A stretch of 64,000 nucleotides of DNA from Pseudoalteromonas shioyasakiensis (lineage in GTDB: Bacteria > Pseudomonadota > Gammaproteobacteria > Enterobacterales > Alteromonadaceae), in the NCBI RefSeq assembly GCF_001550135.1, contig NZ_LRUE01000013.1, positions 207,025-271,024 on the forward strand. Direction: 5' to 3'. This document shows positions 18,219 to 26,961 of this stretch, one piece after another. Made by a program: the position numbers and the translations under genes. Positions within the stretch are counted from its first letter, which is position 1. Every line of letters begins with the position of its first letter. The notes beneath the pieces are model-generated. The model saw only the letters and a list, made by a program, of their open reading frames with translations, was not told where the DNA came from and searched no databases.

Positions 18219-18258
18219 AAAAGAATCTATGTTGCCCAAAAATATAAGGTAATTATAA

Positions 18259-19350
18259 ATGGAACTTGGAAACGAAAAATATCAGGTTAATCCACATCTT
18301 CGAGTGATAAAAGTCACCGAAAATGAAATATTGGTTAAACACAGTGCTCGCTCTTTCTTTTCCAAAAATTGGACGGATAAAGGGCGTACTGGTTTATTAG
18401 GTCGTGTTATTAACCATATGAACAGTCAAACTAATCTTCAGGAACTCAGAGAAAAGGGAATCGTTAAACACGAAGAACAAGAAGATGCCCGCCAACTCAT
18501 TGAGCAATTAATTGAAGAAAAAATTCTGGTTGAGGCTGACCACGATTTAGTGGACGTTTACTACCGGGTTATTCAAGACGCCGAAACGCCATTGGCGAAT
18601 AAACGCATAGGGGTAATAGGCTGTGGTCAAGCGGGAAGTCGCATAGCCAAACAATTGGTGCAAAGCGGCATTCAGCACTTGATCTTGGCAGATGACGCCA
18701 AAATCAACAATACCAATACCGTTCATCGCTTCCTCGGTATTGAGCCCAGATATATTCAAGAGCAGGCTCCTATCGCTGACTGTTTAGCTGAATCTTTACA
18801 GCAGTACGACTTAAAGCGTATTTCCACCTTTACCGAGGACAGTTTTTCTAAAGAAAATATCGCCAGAGTATTTGAAGAGTGTGACTTTGTAGTGGCTGCA
18901 CTGGATGAATATATGCAATCCATATTGCACACTATCAATGAACAAGCTCTTGAAGCGGAAAAGCCTTGGGCTATTAGTATATTTGATGGTTCTGAAGGCG
19001 TTGCAGGACCTATTTTTATTCCTGGGGAAACCGGTTGTTTTAACGAGTTCGACGTTCAGGGCATTGCCGCCGCCGGTACCTTAAAGCGCGATGTAATCAC
19101 CTATTATGATGCAGTGAGTGCAATGGGGCAGCCAGATTTAGGAATAGCCCCCCCTCCCTATGTTGATGTGGTATCAGGACAGTTTACCGCAGGGCTGCTG
19201 ACCTATCTTACAACTGGCAGAAGTTATTTGGTGAGTCGCGCCATACGGACTGACTTCGAGCGCATGTCGGTCGATTACGAAGATATTAAACGCATTCCAC
19301 GCTGCCCGGCTTGTGCTCCATTCCGTCCATTTAGAAACGTGTTCTTGTAG
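18259..19350 (+). CDS. E1/ThiF-like cyclodehydratase partner with leader-binding domain (SagC-like)
   Basis: This 363-residue protein has an N-terminal region of about 100 residues consistent with a RiPP recognition element. A Rossmann/ThiF domain follows, with VIGCGQAGSRIAKQL at about 119-133 (GxGxxG at 121-126), NNTNTVHRFLG near 155 and ALDEYMQSILHTINEQAL near 210. It ends CPACAPFRPFRNVFL, a CxxC at 349-352 like the zinc-binding cysteines of ThiF proteins, though only one CxxC is evident. In the TOMM family this protein binds the leader and activates the YcaO enzyme. It precedes the SagB genes by ten bases. Confidence 0.88.
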   Translation: MELGNEKYQVNPHLRVIKVTENEILVKHSARSFFSKNWTDKGRTGLLGRVINHMNSQTNLQELREKGIVKHEEQEDARQLIEQLIEEKILVEADHDLVDVYYRVIQDAETPLANKRIGVIGCGQAGSRIAKQLVQSGIQHLILADDAKINNTNTVHRFLGIEPRYIQEQAPIADCLAESLQQYDLKRISTFTEDSFSKENIARVFEECDFVVAALDEYMQSILHTINEQALEAEKPWAISIFDGSEGVAGPIFIPGETGCFNEFDVQGIAAAGTLKRDVITYYDAVSAMGQPDLGIAPPPYVDVVSGQFTAGLLTYLTTGRSYLVSRAIRTDFERMSVDYEDIKRIPRCPACAPFRPFRNVFL

Positions 19351-19360
19351 GAGTCCGGTT

Positions 19361-20155
19361 ATGCCATTTATCGATCCTGCTGATTATTTTCTAGATCAGA
19401 AAACTACAGCCGAAGGCACCTTTATGCCGCCGATTAACAGTATCGACTTACTACCGGAGGTATACAGGGAATTTCAATGCCGCTTCGGTGAGCTTTCCAT
19501 TAACCCGGCGGAATTCTTTCACGAAAATTCGAAAGTATCTCGCCACACCACTAGGCGAATCGCTGAAAATCAAGAGAGCATAGATCAGATTATTCAGCAT
19601 TATATGGACACTCCATACAACTACAGCCCAGACACTGTCAGTGATATGAATGTCAGTCCAATACTGCCGGCGTTTGAGTGGCATAAGGAAGTACCTCAGT
19701 GCTTGCATTCACTGGGACAATTTGCTCCCAGAAGATTTTACGCCATAGACGCTTATGTACTCACTGGCGACAAGCTGCGCAAGATCCTGCCCAACAAACA
19801 AATTCTAGTTAAAGACAGAAATTACGACGCCGCAAAGCTGGAAAAGCTAAATCAATCATTTTATGGACCCAGTGCAGGTTCAGTATCTACTCAAGATTCA
19901 CTGGTGTTTCTAGTCGGCTGTCCTTGGAGATACATGATGATGTTCGGGACAAAAGGTTACCGCAAAATGCTATTAGACCTGGGCTATATCCTCGGTTACT
20001 ACGAGGAAGAAATGCAAAGTGGGAAAATGACTCAACTAGATTACTTCTACGATAACGAAGTGGATCGTTTCTTAGATCTCGACGGAATCGAACAGTCTAT
20101 TCAATGCGTTCTCGGTGTCACAAACGATAAGAATGGAGCAAACAGTCATGAATAA
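19361..20155 (+). CDS. SagB-type/nitroreductase-like protein, first of two
   Basis: The protein has 264 residues from ATG 19361, which is chosen because AGGAGT lies seven bases upstream. The sequence has SagB-type features: a FHENSKVSRHTTR segment near 50, DAYVLTGDKLRKILP near 130 and LVFLVGCPWRYMMMFGTKGY near 185, where FMN-fold residues would lie. It lacks the classic N-terminal R-R-S-x-R FMN motif found in the next gene. It may be the N-terminal half of a two-domain SagB enzyme that is encoded in two pieces, or a structural subunit. It overlaps the next start by eight bases. Confidence 0.72.
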   Translation: MPFIDPADYFLDQKTTAEGTFMPPINSIDLLPEVYREFQCRFGELSINPAEFFHENSKVSRHTTRRIAENQESIDQIIQHYMDTPYNYSPDTVSDMNVSPILPAFEWHKEVPQCLHSLGQFAPRRFYAIDAYVLTGDKLRKILPNKQILVKDRNYDAAKLEKLNQSFYGPSAGSVSTQDSLVFLVGCPWRYMMMFGTKGYRKMLLDLGYILGYYEEEMQSGKMTQLDYFYDNEVDRFLDLDGIEQSIQCVLGVTNDKNGANSHE

Positions 20156-21107
20156 TAGCGAACAAACCATAGATCAGGAAATGCCTGCTTCCGCACCTGC
20201 GGCTGAACAATCTAATCAAAGTTGTCCTTTTCCGAATGGAGATACGGTTACTCCTCTGTTGGAGCAACTGGATGCGGCAAACAAGGCGGCTATTGAAGTG
20301 TATATTAAGCGTGCTTTGGCTCGTCAGGAAGAAGGTTTACCTATTAGCCCTCTGGCCTTGGCTCACGATGGATTAAAGCTGGATGTTGATGTGGGTAAGC
20401 AGGTAATGAACAACATTTTGTTCTCTGACCGGCCCGCGATTAACCAAGGTGATGATAACAATACTTTGATCACGCTCCCTGAGCCAAGCGAGCAACCCTC
20501 GGAAAAGTTTGAACAACTGATGCGCAGAAGAACATCAGTGAGAGATTACACTGATGAAGCCGTTTCTCTTGCTGAAATATCAAGTTTATGTGCATCCACA
20601 GTGAGTGCAAGAGATAGATTTAAAACTACTTCATCTCAGGTTATTCCCCATGCACCTCTAGCTCCTACCGGGGGAGGTTTGCTCTCTATCCAGCTTTACT
20701 ATATTTCGCTGAATACGGAATCACTGTCCCGTGGAATATATAAGTACAGAGCCGACAAACACGCATTGGAGTTGGTCAGTGAAGGCGAAATAAGAGGGCG
20801 CATATTTGAAATCACTTCATTTCAGGACTGGATTGCACGCTGCGCAGGCATCTTTGTATTGGTCAGTGACTTAGACAGAGTGCAATGGAAATATGAGGAC
20901 AGGGCCTATCGCCTCACCCATATGGATGCCGGTGTATTGGGACAAAGCTTACACCTTGCCGCAACCTCAATTGATTTGGGATCCTGCATGGTATTTGGCT
21001 TTCTAGATGACGAGATGAATCAGCTCATGAGTATTGATGGAGACCGCCAATTTGTCTCTCTGATTATGCCAATTGGTAAACCGATACCGGACTACAGCTC
21101 CCTCTAA
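20148..21107 (+). CDS. SagB-type azoline dehydrogenase
   Basis: The protein has 319 residues from ATG 20148, which has GGAGCA upstream. It is an FMN-dependent oxidase that would convert azolines to aromatic azoles. FMN-binding RRRTSVRDYTD is at about residues 126-136, APTGGGLLSIQLYYISL near 170-190, GIYKYRADKHALELV near 199, and YRLTHMDAGVLGQSLHLAAT near 263. These motifs are diagnostic for the SagB/McbC nitroreductase group. The first 110 residues are acidic and low in predicted structure. It follows the first SagB-like gene with an overlap and precedes the CPBP gene by three bases. Confidence 0.92.
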   Translation: MNNSEQTIDQEMPASAPAAEQSNQSCPFPNGDTVTPLLEQLDAANKAAIEVYIKRALARQEEGLPISPLALAHDGLKLDVDVGKQVMNNILFSDRPAINQGDDNNTLITLPEPSEQPSEKFEQLMRRRTSVRDYTDEAVSLAEISSLCASTVSARDRFKTTSSQVIPHAPLAPTGGGLLSIQLYYISLNTESLSRGIYKYRADKHALELVSEGEIRGRIFEITSFQDWIARCAGIFVLVSDLDRVQWKYEDRAYRLTHMDAGVLGQSLHLAATSIDLGSCMVFGFLDDEMNQLMSIDGDRQFVSLIMPIGKPIPDYSSL

Positions 21108-21110
21108 TAG

Positions 21111-21818
21111 GTGATGGATATGGTACTTTATTGGATACTTGGTTTTGTTCTGATTTTGGCAGTGGTATTCGCTCTTTCAGCACAGCTACTTACTAAGTTG
21201 CGCATTGATAGTTATGACTTTTTCGGCCGAAACAGCTTGCTAATGTACGCTGGTACCCTGGCTCTTCTGTTTGTTGCTGTATATTGGGCCTCTTCCCACT
21301 CTGAAGTTAATCAACAGTTCAAACTGCCATTGAGTTCTGAGCACAGGCTGGTATCGACAGCAATTATCCTGCTGTCCGCTATTTCAGGGCTATTACTCTT
21401 CAAACTCGAAGCTTGGTTAATATCGCTAAAAATCAAACAACAAGCACACGCTCACGCATCTGTAGTGCCCTATTGGCAAAAGAAATGGTTTGTTCCTGTC
21501 GTGGTGTCCATTGTGTTGATGGAAGAGATTATTTGGCGAGCCTATTTGCCATTAGCCATATTTCAGGAGTGGTCACTCTCTTTAACATGGGCAGCTGTCA
21601 TTAGCTCACTGGCATTTGGGTTGCACCACGTTTTCTTTGGCTGGATACATGTGGTTTTCAAATCAGTATACGGCTTTATATGGCTGTTAATGACTTTGAG
21701 TACTGAATCATTAATACCCGCCATTATCGCCCATTGCGCCTTTAATTTCGCAGTCTATTGGCACAGTGCAAATCAAACTAACACTTCAATCAAGGGGTAC
21801 AAGGAGCAACAAGGCTGA
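21111..21818 (+). CDS. CPBP family intramembrane protease (SagE-like)
   Basis: This 235-residue membrane protein has about seven hydrophobic segments. It shows all three CPBP/Abi motifs: EEIIWR at 138-143, FGLHH at 169-173 and HCAFN at 208-212. In streptolysin S-type clusters a member of this family (SagE) is a candidate leader peptidase and has been tied to self-immunity. Cleavage of the precursor after Gly-Gly would be its likely job here. The start is GTG 21111, or ATG 21114. Confidence 0.88.
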   Translation: MMDMVLYWILGFVLILAVVFALSAQLLTKLRIDSYDFFGRNSLLMYAGTLALLFVAVYWASSHSEVNQQFKLPLSSEHRLVSTAIILLSAISGLLLFKLEAWLISLKIKQQAHAHASVVPYWQKKWFVPVVVSIVLMEEIIWRAYLPLAIFQEWSLSLTWAAVISSLAFGLHHVFFGWIHVVFKSVYGFIWLLMTLSTESLIPAIIAHCAFNFAVYWHSANQTNTSIKGYKEQQG

Positions 21819-21819
21819 T

Positions 21820-22686
21820 ATGTCAACAATACTCAATTTCAAAAATATTCATAAGTCCTATGACGCCAATCCAGCTGTCAAAGGTGTCAGTTTCTCTGTA
21901 GATGCTGGCAAGGTACTGGGAATTTTAGGCAGAAATGGAGCTGGAAAAACGACCATAGTCAATTTGTTGGTTGGGCTTCTTTCATCGGACGAAGGGCAGG
22001 TAGAGTTGTTCAATTCAATGCCTCCATATGATCAAACAACGCGCTCAAAAATAGGTTTGGCCCCCCAGAGAATCGCCTTGTACAGCAGTTTGTCCATAAT
22101 GGAGAATCTGACTTTCTTCGCTACTCTGCAAGGCTTAAAGGGAAGTGAACTTGAAAAAAAAGTTAATTACGCCTCAGAAAAGATGGGTCTGGAGACCTTT
22201 ATCCATCGCAAGGTAAAGGCTTGTTCAGAAGGAATGAAACGCAGAGCCAATATGGCGGTGGCACTGCTGAGTAACGCCGAATTGTTGTTGTTGGATGAAC
22301 CTACCGCTGGAGTGGATATTCAAAGCCGGCAACACATTTTAGACGTGGTGTTAGACCTAAAAAACTCAGGTAAAACTGTGTTGTATACCACTCATTATAT
22401 CGAGGAAGCGGATCAGGTCTGTGACGAGGTGCTGATACTACACGAAGGCCGGGCTCTGGCTTGCGCCTCCACACAGGATCTTATTGCTCAATACGGCGGT
22501 GATAGTCAAATTTCGTATCAGGAGACTGAGCAGGGGCAACCTTTTGTTCTGTCCAGCAGAGAGCCAGCCAAAGCGGTACATCAATTGTTTGATTCTCACT
22601 CCAGTATTTTTAATCTCAGGGTCATTCCGCCCAGCCTGCAAGACGTGCTGACAAATTTGTTGAACGGAGAAAAACTCAGTGCGTGA
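21820..22686 (+). CDS. ABC transporter ATP-binding protein (ABC-2 exporter, SagG-like)
   Basis: The protein has 288 residues from ATG 21820. Walker A GRNGAGKTT is near residue 40, the signature is ACSEGMKRRANMAVAL (SEGMK in place of LSGGQ) near 140, and Walker B LLLLDEPTAGVD near 160. The C-terminal domain of about 60 residues resembles DrrA/NodI-type exporters. It pairs with the ABC-2 permease that starts eight bases before its stop. It probably powers export of the modified peptide across the inner membrane. Confidence 0.9.
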   Translation: MSTILNFKNIHKSYDANPAVKGVSFSVDAGKVLGILGRNGAGKTTIVNLLVGLLSSDEGQVELFNSMPPYDQTTRSKIGLAPQRIALYSSLSIMENLTFFATLQGLKGSELEKKVNYASEKMGLETFIHRKVKACSEGMKRRANMAVALLSNAELLLLDEPTAGVDIQSRQHILDVVLDLKNSGKTVLYTTHYIEEADQVCDEVLILHEGRALACASTQDLIAQYGGDSQISYQETEQGQPFVLSSREPAKAVHQLFDSHSSIFNLRVIPPSLQDVLTNLLNGEKLSA

Positions 22687-23818
22687 AATCATCCATTTAA
22701 TTAAAAAAGATTGCATGTTAATTGTGCGTGATGCATCCAACCTGGTTATGATTTTGTTGTTGCCACTTTTGATCGCCACTATCTTCGGGGCCATTAACAG
22801 TGCCAGTGAGGAAACCAACAAATTGGCCGTAGCCCTGGTTGACAATGACAAGACACCAATCAGTGCTGCCTATATAGAACGATTGTCACAACGGGATGAT
22901 CTGGAAATTATTCAGAGCACATTAGAAGAGGCCCAAAACGCCACGCGTTTGGGGGACGTTATTGCCTATATGATTTTAGAGCCGGATTTTGGTGCCAGAT
23001 TACAGCAGTTTCCTTTCATCAGCTCTCCTCCTGAAATTCGCATAGTGTCCGATCCTAAGCGCAAAGTAATTTCCGGGATGATCACCGGCATCACTATCCC
23101 CACAGCGATGGAGTTAGTGCAGGAAAGACAAGACAGTGGCACATCGGGTATGGCCAGCCCAAGTCTGCAGCCGTTAAAGATCACCCATGAAGATTATGTT
23201 GTTGAAAGCGAGCTGCCCGTGAGTGCTTTTAGTATTACCGTACCGCAAGCTGCACTCTGGTCTATATTAGCCTGCGTGGCCATTATGAGTACTAGCCTGG
23301 CCACCGAAAGACTGCAACAAACCATATTGCGATTAAAAGTCTCCCCCACTCCTATGTGGGTGATTTTATCCTCCAAGATCCTGTCATGTATGTTCACTAT
23401 TTTTATTTCCTGCGCCATTTTAATTGTGTACGGAAAGATTGCGTTTCAACTGAATATTCAATCTTTCGCTATGCTGAGTTTCGCCATTCTGTGTTCTGCG
23501 TTTTGTTTTGCCGGACTGATGCTAGCCATTGGCAGCCTTGGCTCTAACCCGGGTTCGGTGGCAGGTGCTGCCTGGTCAATTATGGTGATATTCGCCATGT
23601 TAGGCGGTGGCATGATGCCGCAGTTTTTAATGCCTGAATGGCTGTCTGCCCTTAGCAGTATCAGTCCCGGTAAATGGTCTATTTTGCTGATGGAAGGCGC
23701 AATTTGGCGTAATTATTCAATCGTAGAAGCACTATTTCCGGCAGCTATTTTAATAGGTTTGGGCGGGTTGGGTTGTGTCGCCGGCGTTAGAAACCTCAAT
23801 CGAGAAAAATTCATATGA
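22679..23818 (+). CDS. ABC-2 type permease
   Basis: This 379-residue inner-membrane protein starts with GTG at 22679. It has one N-terminal helix (residues about 20-40), a large extracytoplasmic domain (about 45-190) and five or six further helices to the end. The C-terminal motif GGGMMPQFLMPEWLSALSSISPGKW (about 310-334) is the ABC-2 hallmark near the last helices. It is coupled to the ATPase upstream and overlaps the adaptor gene by ATGA. In this family such proteins export antibiotics, peptides or lipids. Confidence 0.88.
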   Translation: MREIIHLIKKDCMLIVRDASNLVMILLLPLLIATIFGAINSASEETNKLAVALVDNDKTPISAAYIERLSQRDDLEIIQSTLEEAQNATRLGDVIAYMILEPDFGARLQQFPFISSPPEIRIVSDPKRKVISGMITGITIPTAMELVQERQDSGTSGMASPSLQPLKITHEDYVVESELPVSAFSITVPQAALWSILACVAIMSTSLATERLQQTILRLKVSPTPMWVILSSKILSCMFTIFISCAILIVYGKIAFQLNIQSFAMLSFAILCSAFCFAGLMLAIGSLGSNPGSVAGAAWSIMVIFAMLGGGMMPQFLMPEWLSALSSISPGKWSILLMEGAIWRNYSIVEALFPAAILIGLGGLGCVAGVRNLNREKFI

Positions 23819-25080
23819 GCCGAATTCAAAGTAACCTAAGCAAAGACACCAATGAAGATATGTTGTCCATCTTGCACAAACTTGAATTTGGTGACACTGC
23901 ACAGTTGCACAAACCAAGTAATCTTAAATTGATCTACTATCCAATTTTTGTGTTATTACTACTGGGAATCAGCTATATTGCAGTTCAAAACCTATCAACA
24001 GATAAACCAACCGAAGTCGGCGTAATTGTTATCCCACAGGATACTAGTTCTTCAGGAGTCGCTTTAGCTCCTTTGTTAGAGGTATCTGGCTTTGTTGTTG
24101 CGCCTGAGAGCACCACTGTATCAGCCAATGTAACGGGTAGAGTGACCGGTATTTCTGTAGAGCTAGGGGATTTGGTACAAGCAGGTCAAGCTGTTGCCAC
24201 TTTGGATGACAGGCAAGCAAAGATAGAGCTCAATACCTTTGAAACCAAGTTGAAATCTCAGTTATCTCTCAGGGAGGTTAGATTAGAAGATTTGGCTTTA
24301 ACACAAGCTTCCGGTGAAAGGGCGAAACGACTGTTTGAAAATCAGCTTATTAGTAACGAAGCCTACGAACAAGTACTCAGTCAGGTCATTAGCAAGAAAA
24401 TAGCGATCATCCAGTTAGAGCAATCCATTGATGAATTAAAAAATGCCATTCTGCAAACTCAGCTGTATCTCGATGACCTAGTTATACGCTCGCCGTTCAG
24501 TGGTATAGTGACCGCTATGAGTGCTAACGTCGGCGAAATTATTTCCCCTGCATCTGCCGGAGGTACTTTTACCCGAAGCGGCATATGCACCATCACAGAC
24601 TTGTCTTCTTTGGAGTTTCACTTTGACGTCAATGAACGCTTTCTTTCACAAGTGTTTAGCAGCGACAGCATACGTGTCAGTTTCACCTCTCAGCCCGATT
24701 TGCTAGTTGAAGCAAAAATTAAACAAATCGCGCCAATTACTGACAGTCAAACTGGCACAGTTATAGTTATAACAGAACCTGTAGAGCAAGTGAATACAAT
24801 CAACCCTGGCGCGACGGTAACAGGGGTTTTTACTAAAAAGCCAGACCATCTAAAAGACGCCCCCAGAGCTATTGTGATTCCCAATTCAGCGGTGCATTTT
24901 ATAGATGGAAAAACCTATGTATTTGTCGAGGAAAACGGCGTTGCAAGATTGCGACTAGTAGATGCAAGACAAAACGCAAATGACGATTATCTGCTAACTG
25001 ATGTACCACAAAGATTAACAGTTATCGCATCGTCAACTTCCCCTTTAACAGATGGCCAGACTATTACTATTAAGCGATAA
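23815..25080 (+). CDS. HlyD/MacA-type periplasmic adaptor
   Basis: This 421-residue membrane fusion protein has a cytosolic tail of about 38 residues, one membrane helix (YYPIFVLLLLGISYIAV, about 42-58), a lipoyl half (GRVTGISVELGDLVQAGQAV near 115), a coiled coil (about 135-215), the second lipoyl half (IRSPFSGIVTAMSANVGEII near 225) and C-terminal barrels. Its presence shows that the export route spans the periplasm, as expected in a two-membrane cell. It is placed between an ABC-2 exporter and a MacB-like ATPase and could serve either. The MacAB pattern favours the latter. Confidence 0.88.
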   Translation: MSRIQSNLSKDTNEDMLSILHKLEFGDTAQLHKPSNLKLIYYPIFVLLLLGISYIAVQNLSTDKPTEVGVIVIPQDTSSSGVALAPLLEVSGFVVAPESTTVSANVTGRVTGISVELGDLVQAGQAVATLDDRQAKIELNTFETKLKSQLSLREVRLEDLALTQASGERAKRLFENQLISNEAYEQVLSQVISKKIAIIQLEQSIDELKNAILQTQLYLDDLVIRSPFSGIVTAMSANVGEIISPASAGGTFTRSGICTITDLSSLEFHFDVNERFLSQVFSSDSIRVSFTSQPDLLVEAKIKQIAPITDSQTGTVIVITEPVEQVNTINPGATVTGVFTKKPDHLKDAPRAIVIPNSAVHFIDGKTYVFVEENGVARLRLVDARQNANDDYLLTDVPQRLTVIASSTSPLTDGQTITIKR

Positions 25081-25084
25081 TATT

Positions 25085-25798
25085 ATGTTTTTACAAATAA
25101 AAAAATTATCAAAAGAATACCGAAAAGGTGACACTCGGATTATCGCCTTGGATCAAATCAACCTGAATGTCGAACAGGGAGAGTTTATTGCTTTAACTGG
25201 CCCTTCGGGCTCAGGAAAAACCACACTGCTGAATATTATCGGCGGGTTGGATAGTCAGGATGCTGGTCAAATACTCATTGAAGGTCAGGCACAAATCAAA
25301 GGCAGCGATGCAGAATCTGCGTTTTGGAGAGCGAGAAATATCGGTTTTGTTTTTCAGTTTAGCAACTTGCTGCCCTATTTAAGCGCCGCACAAAATGTGG
25401 AATTGCCACTACTCCTTACCAGTATGTCATCAAAAAAGAGACGAGAACGAGTGGGTGCAGCACTTGAACTGGTGGGACTAGCAGACAGAGCGTCACACTA
25501 TCCTAACGAATTATCTGGTGGACAGGAACAAAGAGTCGCGATTGCTAGAGCTTTTGTCAGTTCACCAAAATTAATGTTATGCGATGAGCCTACCGGTGAT
25601 CTGGACAGAAAATCCGCTAAATCAATTTTAAACTTACTCAATACATTAAAAACAGAGTTTAAGAAAACTATTATTATGGTGACTCACGATATGATAGCGG
25701 CTGAAGCAACCGATAGGCGCATAGAGCTGTATAAAGGAAGACTTACCCAAGCTAGTGTTTGTTCAGAGGTATTCCTATCTTCAGGTAAGGAGTACTAG
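25085..25798 (+). CDS. MacB/LolD-like ABC ATP-binding protein
   Basis: The protein has 237 residues from ATG 25085. Walker A GPSGSGKTT is near residue 39, the signature LSGGQEQRVAIARAF near 141 and Walker B LMLCDEPTGDLD near 163, with the MacB/LolD-type spacing. It works with two FtsX-fold permeases that follow directly. The gene starts four bases after the adaptor stop, so the four genes probably form one transporter unit. Confidence 0.9.
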   Translation: MFLQIKKLSKEYRKGDTRIIALDQINLNVEQGEFIALTGPSGSGKTTLLNIIGGLDSQDAGQILIEGQAQIKGSDAESAFWRARNIGFVFQFSNLLPYLSAAQNVELPLLLTSMSSKKRRERVGAALELVGLADRASHYPNELSGGQEQRVAIARAFVSSPKLMLCDEPTGDLDRKSAKSILNLLNTLKTEFKKTIIMVTHDMIAAEATDRRIELYKGRLTQASVCSEVFLSSGKEY

Positions 25799-25799
25799 T

Positions 25800-26960
25800 G
25801 TGAGCTTGCTGCAGATAATTGTGAAGAATATGCTGCGAAAGCCGGTACGACTTGTATTGACTGTAATACCTATGTGTTTGGCATTTTTTGTTTTCAGTCT
25901 GATTATTGGTATTGATAATGCCTATGACGTGGAATTTGAACTGGATGAAAAACGTCGCATAGTCACCATCAACCAACAGTCAATTATTCAGCCATTAATG
26001 CAACCTGCCATTGAGCGGGTGAGAAAAATGCCACAAGTGAGCAACGCTACTTTTGCCACTTGGTTTGGTGGTTACTTTCTTAAACCTGACCAGACCTTTT
26101 CTCAATACGCTATTGAAGAAGATACCTATTTTGCAGTGTATGACGGAATTCAAATTCCAAATACTAGTCTGCCCTTGTGGCTGGAAGATCCAACTGCTGT
26201 TTTAGTCACGCCGCTACTTGCAGAGCGTTTTGATTGGAAAGTAGGTGATAAAATTGTGCTTACTACCAGTATTTGGACCCAAAAGAATTTCAGCAACGAT
26301 TGGCCCTTTACCATTGCTGGGATTTTTTATGCCGAGGACGGTACCGAAGAGCAGTCTATGTTAATCAAGCACACTTATTTGGAGCGGAATCGTTTGTTCG
26401 GCAGAGGTATGACTAGCTTTTTTGTATCTCGGGTTCGATCTGATTATGATATCAACAACACTATCAACCAGTTAGACAAGCTGTTTGAAAATAGCAAAAA
26501 CGCAACTTTTACTTCAAAAGAAAGCGCTTTTGCTGAATCATTTCGTAGGCAGTTGGGTGATTTGGCTCTCATGACAAAACTCGTCTTAGCCATAGCCGTT
26601 TTGGTTGTGTTTTTACTCACGTCCAGTTCTATGGCTCAGTCATTGGTGGAGCGTAAGAGGGAGTTGGCACTTTTTAGTGCGCTGGGTTATTCAAAAAGAA
26701 AGATTAGTTCACTGTTAGTGGCAGAGAATATTTTGGTTGTGGTGTTGGCCATGTTGATTGCAACTTGTATTACTCTTGTCAGCTCCGTACTACTCGGACA
26801 GATACTTGTGGATGGTCCGTTCTCCGATATTGAGCTCAGATTTTGGGACATAGTTCAAATTTCCGCCATCGCTATTTCTCTTGGTGCAACAGGTGCCACT
26901 CTTCCTTTGTTAAAGTTGTTGCAAGAAGACATGGCAGCTAACTTAAAATCGGCAATTTAA
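25800..26960 (+). CDS. FtsX/MacB-type ABC permease, first of two
   Basis: The protein has 386 residues from GTG 25800, chosen for AAGGAG ten bases upstream. Helix 1 is LVLTVIPMCLAFFVFSLIIG (about 20-39). A MacB_PCD periplasmic domain follows (about 45-250), and three helices form the FtsX domain (about 265-385), with LVERKRELALFSALGYSKRKI near 285. This is the usual MacB/LolC architecture without a fused ATPase. It may form a heterodimer with the next gene. Confidence 0.87.
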   Translation: MSLLQIIVKNMLRKPVRLVLTVIPMCLAFFVFSLIIGIDNAYDVEFELDEKRRIVTINQQSIIQPLMQPAIERVRKMPQVSNATFATWFGGYFLKPDQTFSQYAIEEDTYFAVYDGIQIPNTSLPLWLEDPTAVLVTPLLAERFDWKVGDKIVLTTSIWTQKNFSNDWPFTIAGIFYAEDGTEEQSMLIKHTYLERNRLFGRGMTSFFVSRVRSDYDINNTINQLDKLFENSKNATFTSKESAFAESFRRQLGDLALMTKLVLAIAVLVVFLLTSSSMAQSLVERKRELALFSALGYSKRKISSLLVAENILVVVLAMLIATCITLVSSVLLGQILVDGPFSDIELRFWDIVQISAIAISLGATGATLPLLKLLQEDMAANLKSAI

Positions 26961-26961
26961 T

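Noticed and set aside
22438..22851. A 137-codon frame on the minus strand across the two ABC genes
   Set aside because: It opposes two well-supported genes with clear motifs and has no family features.
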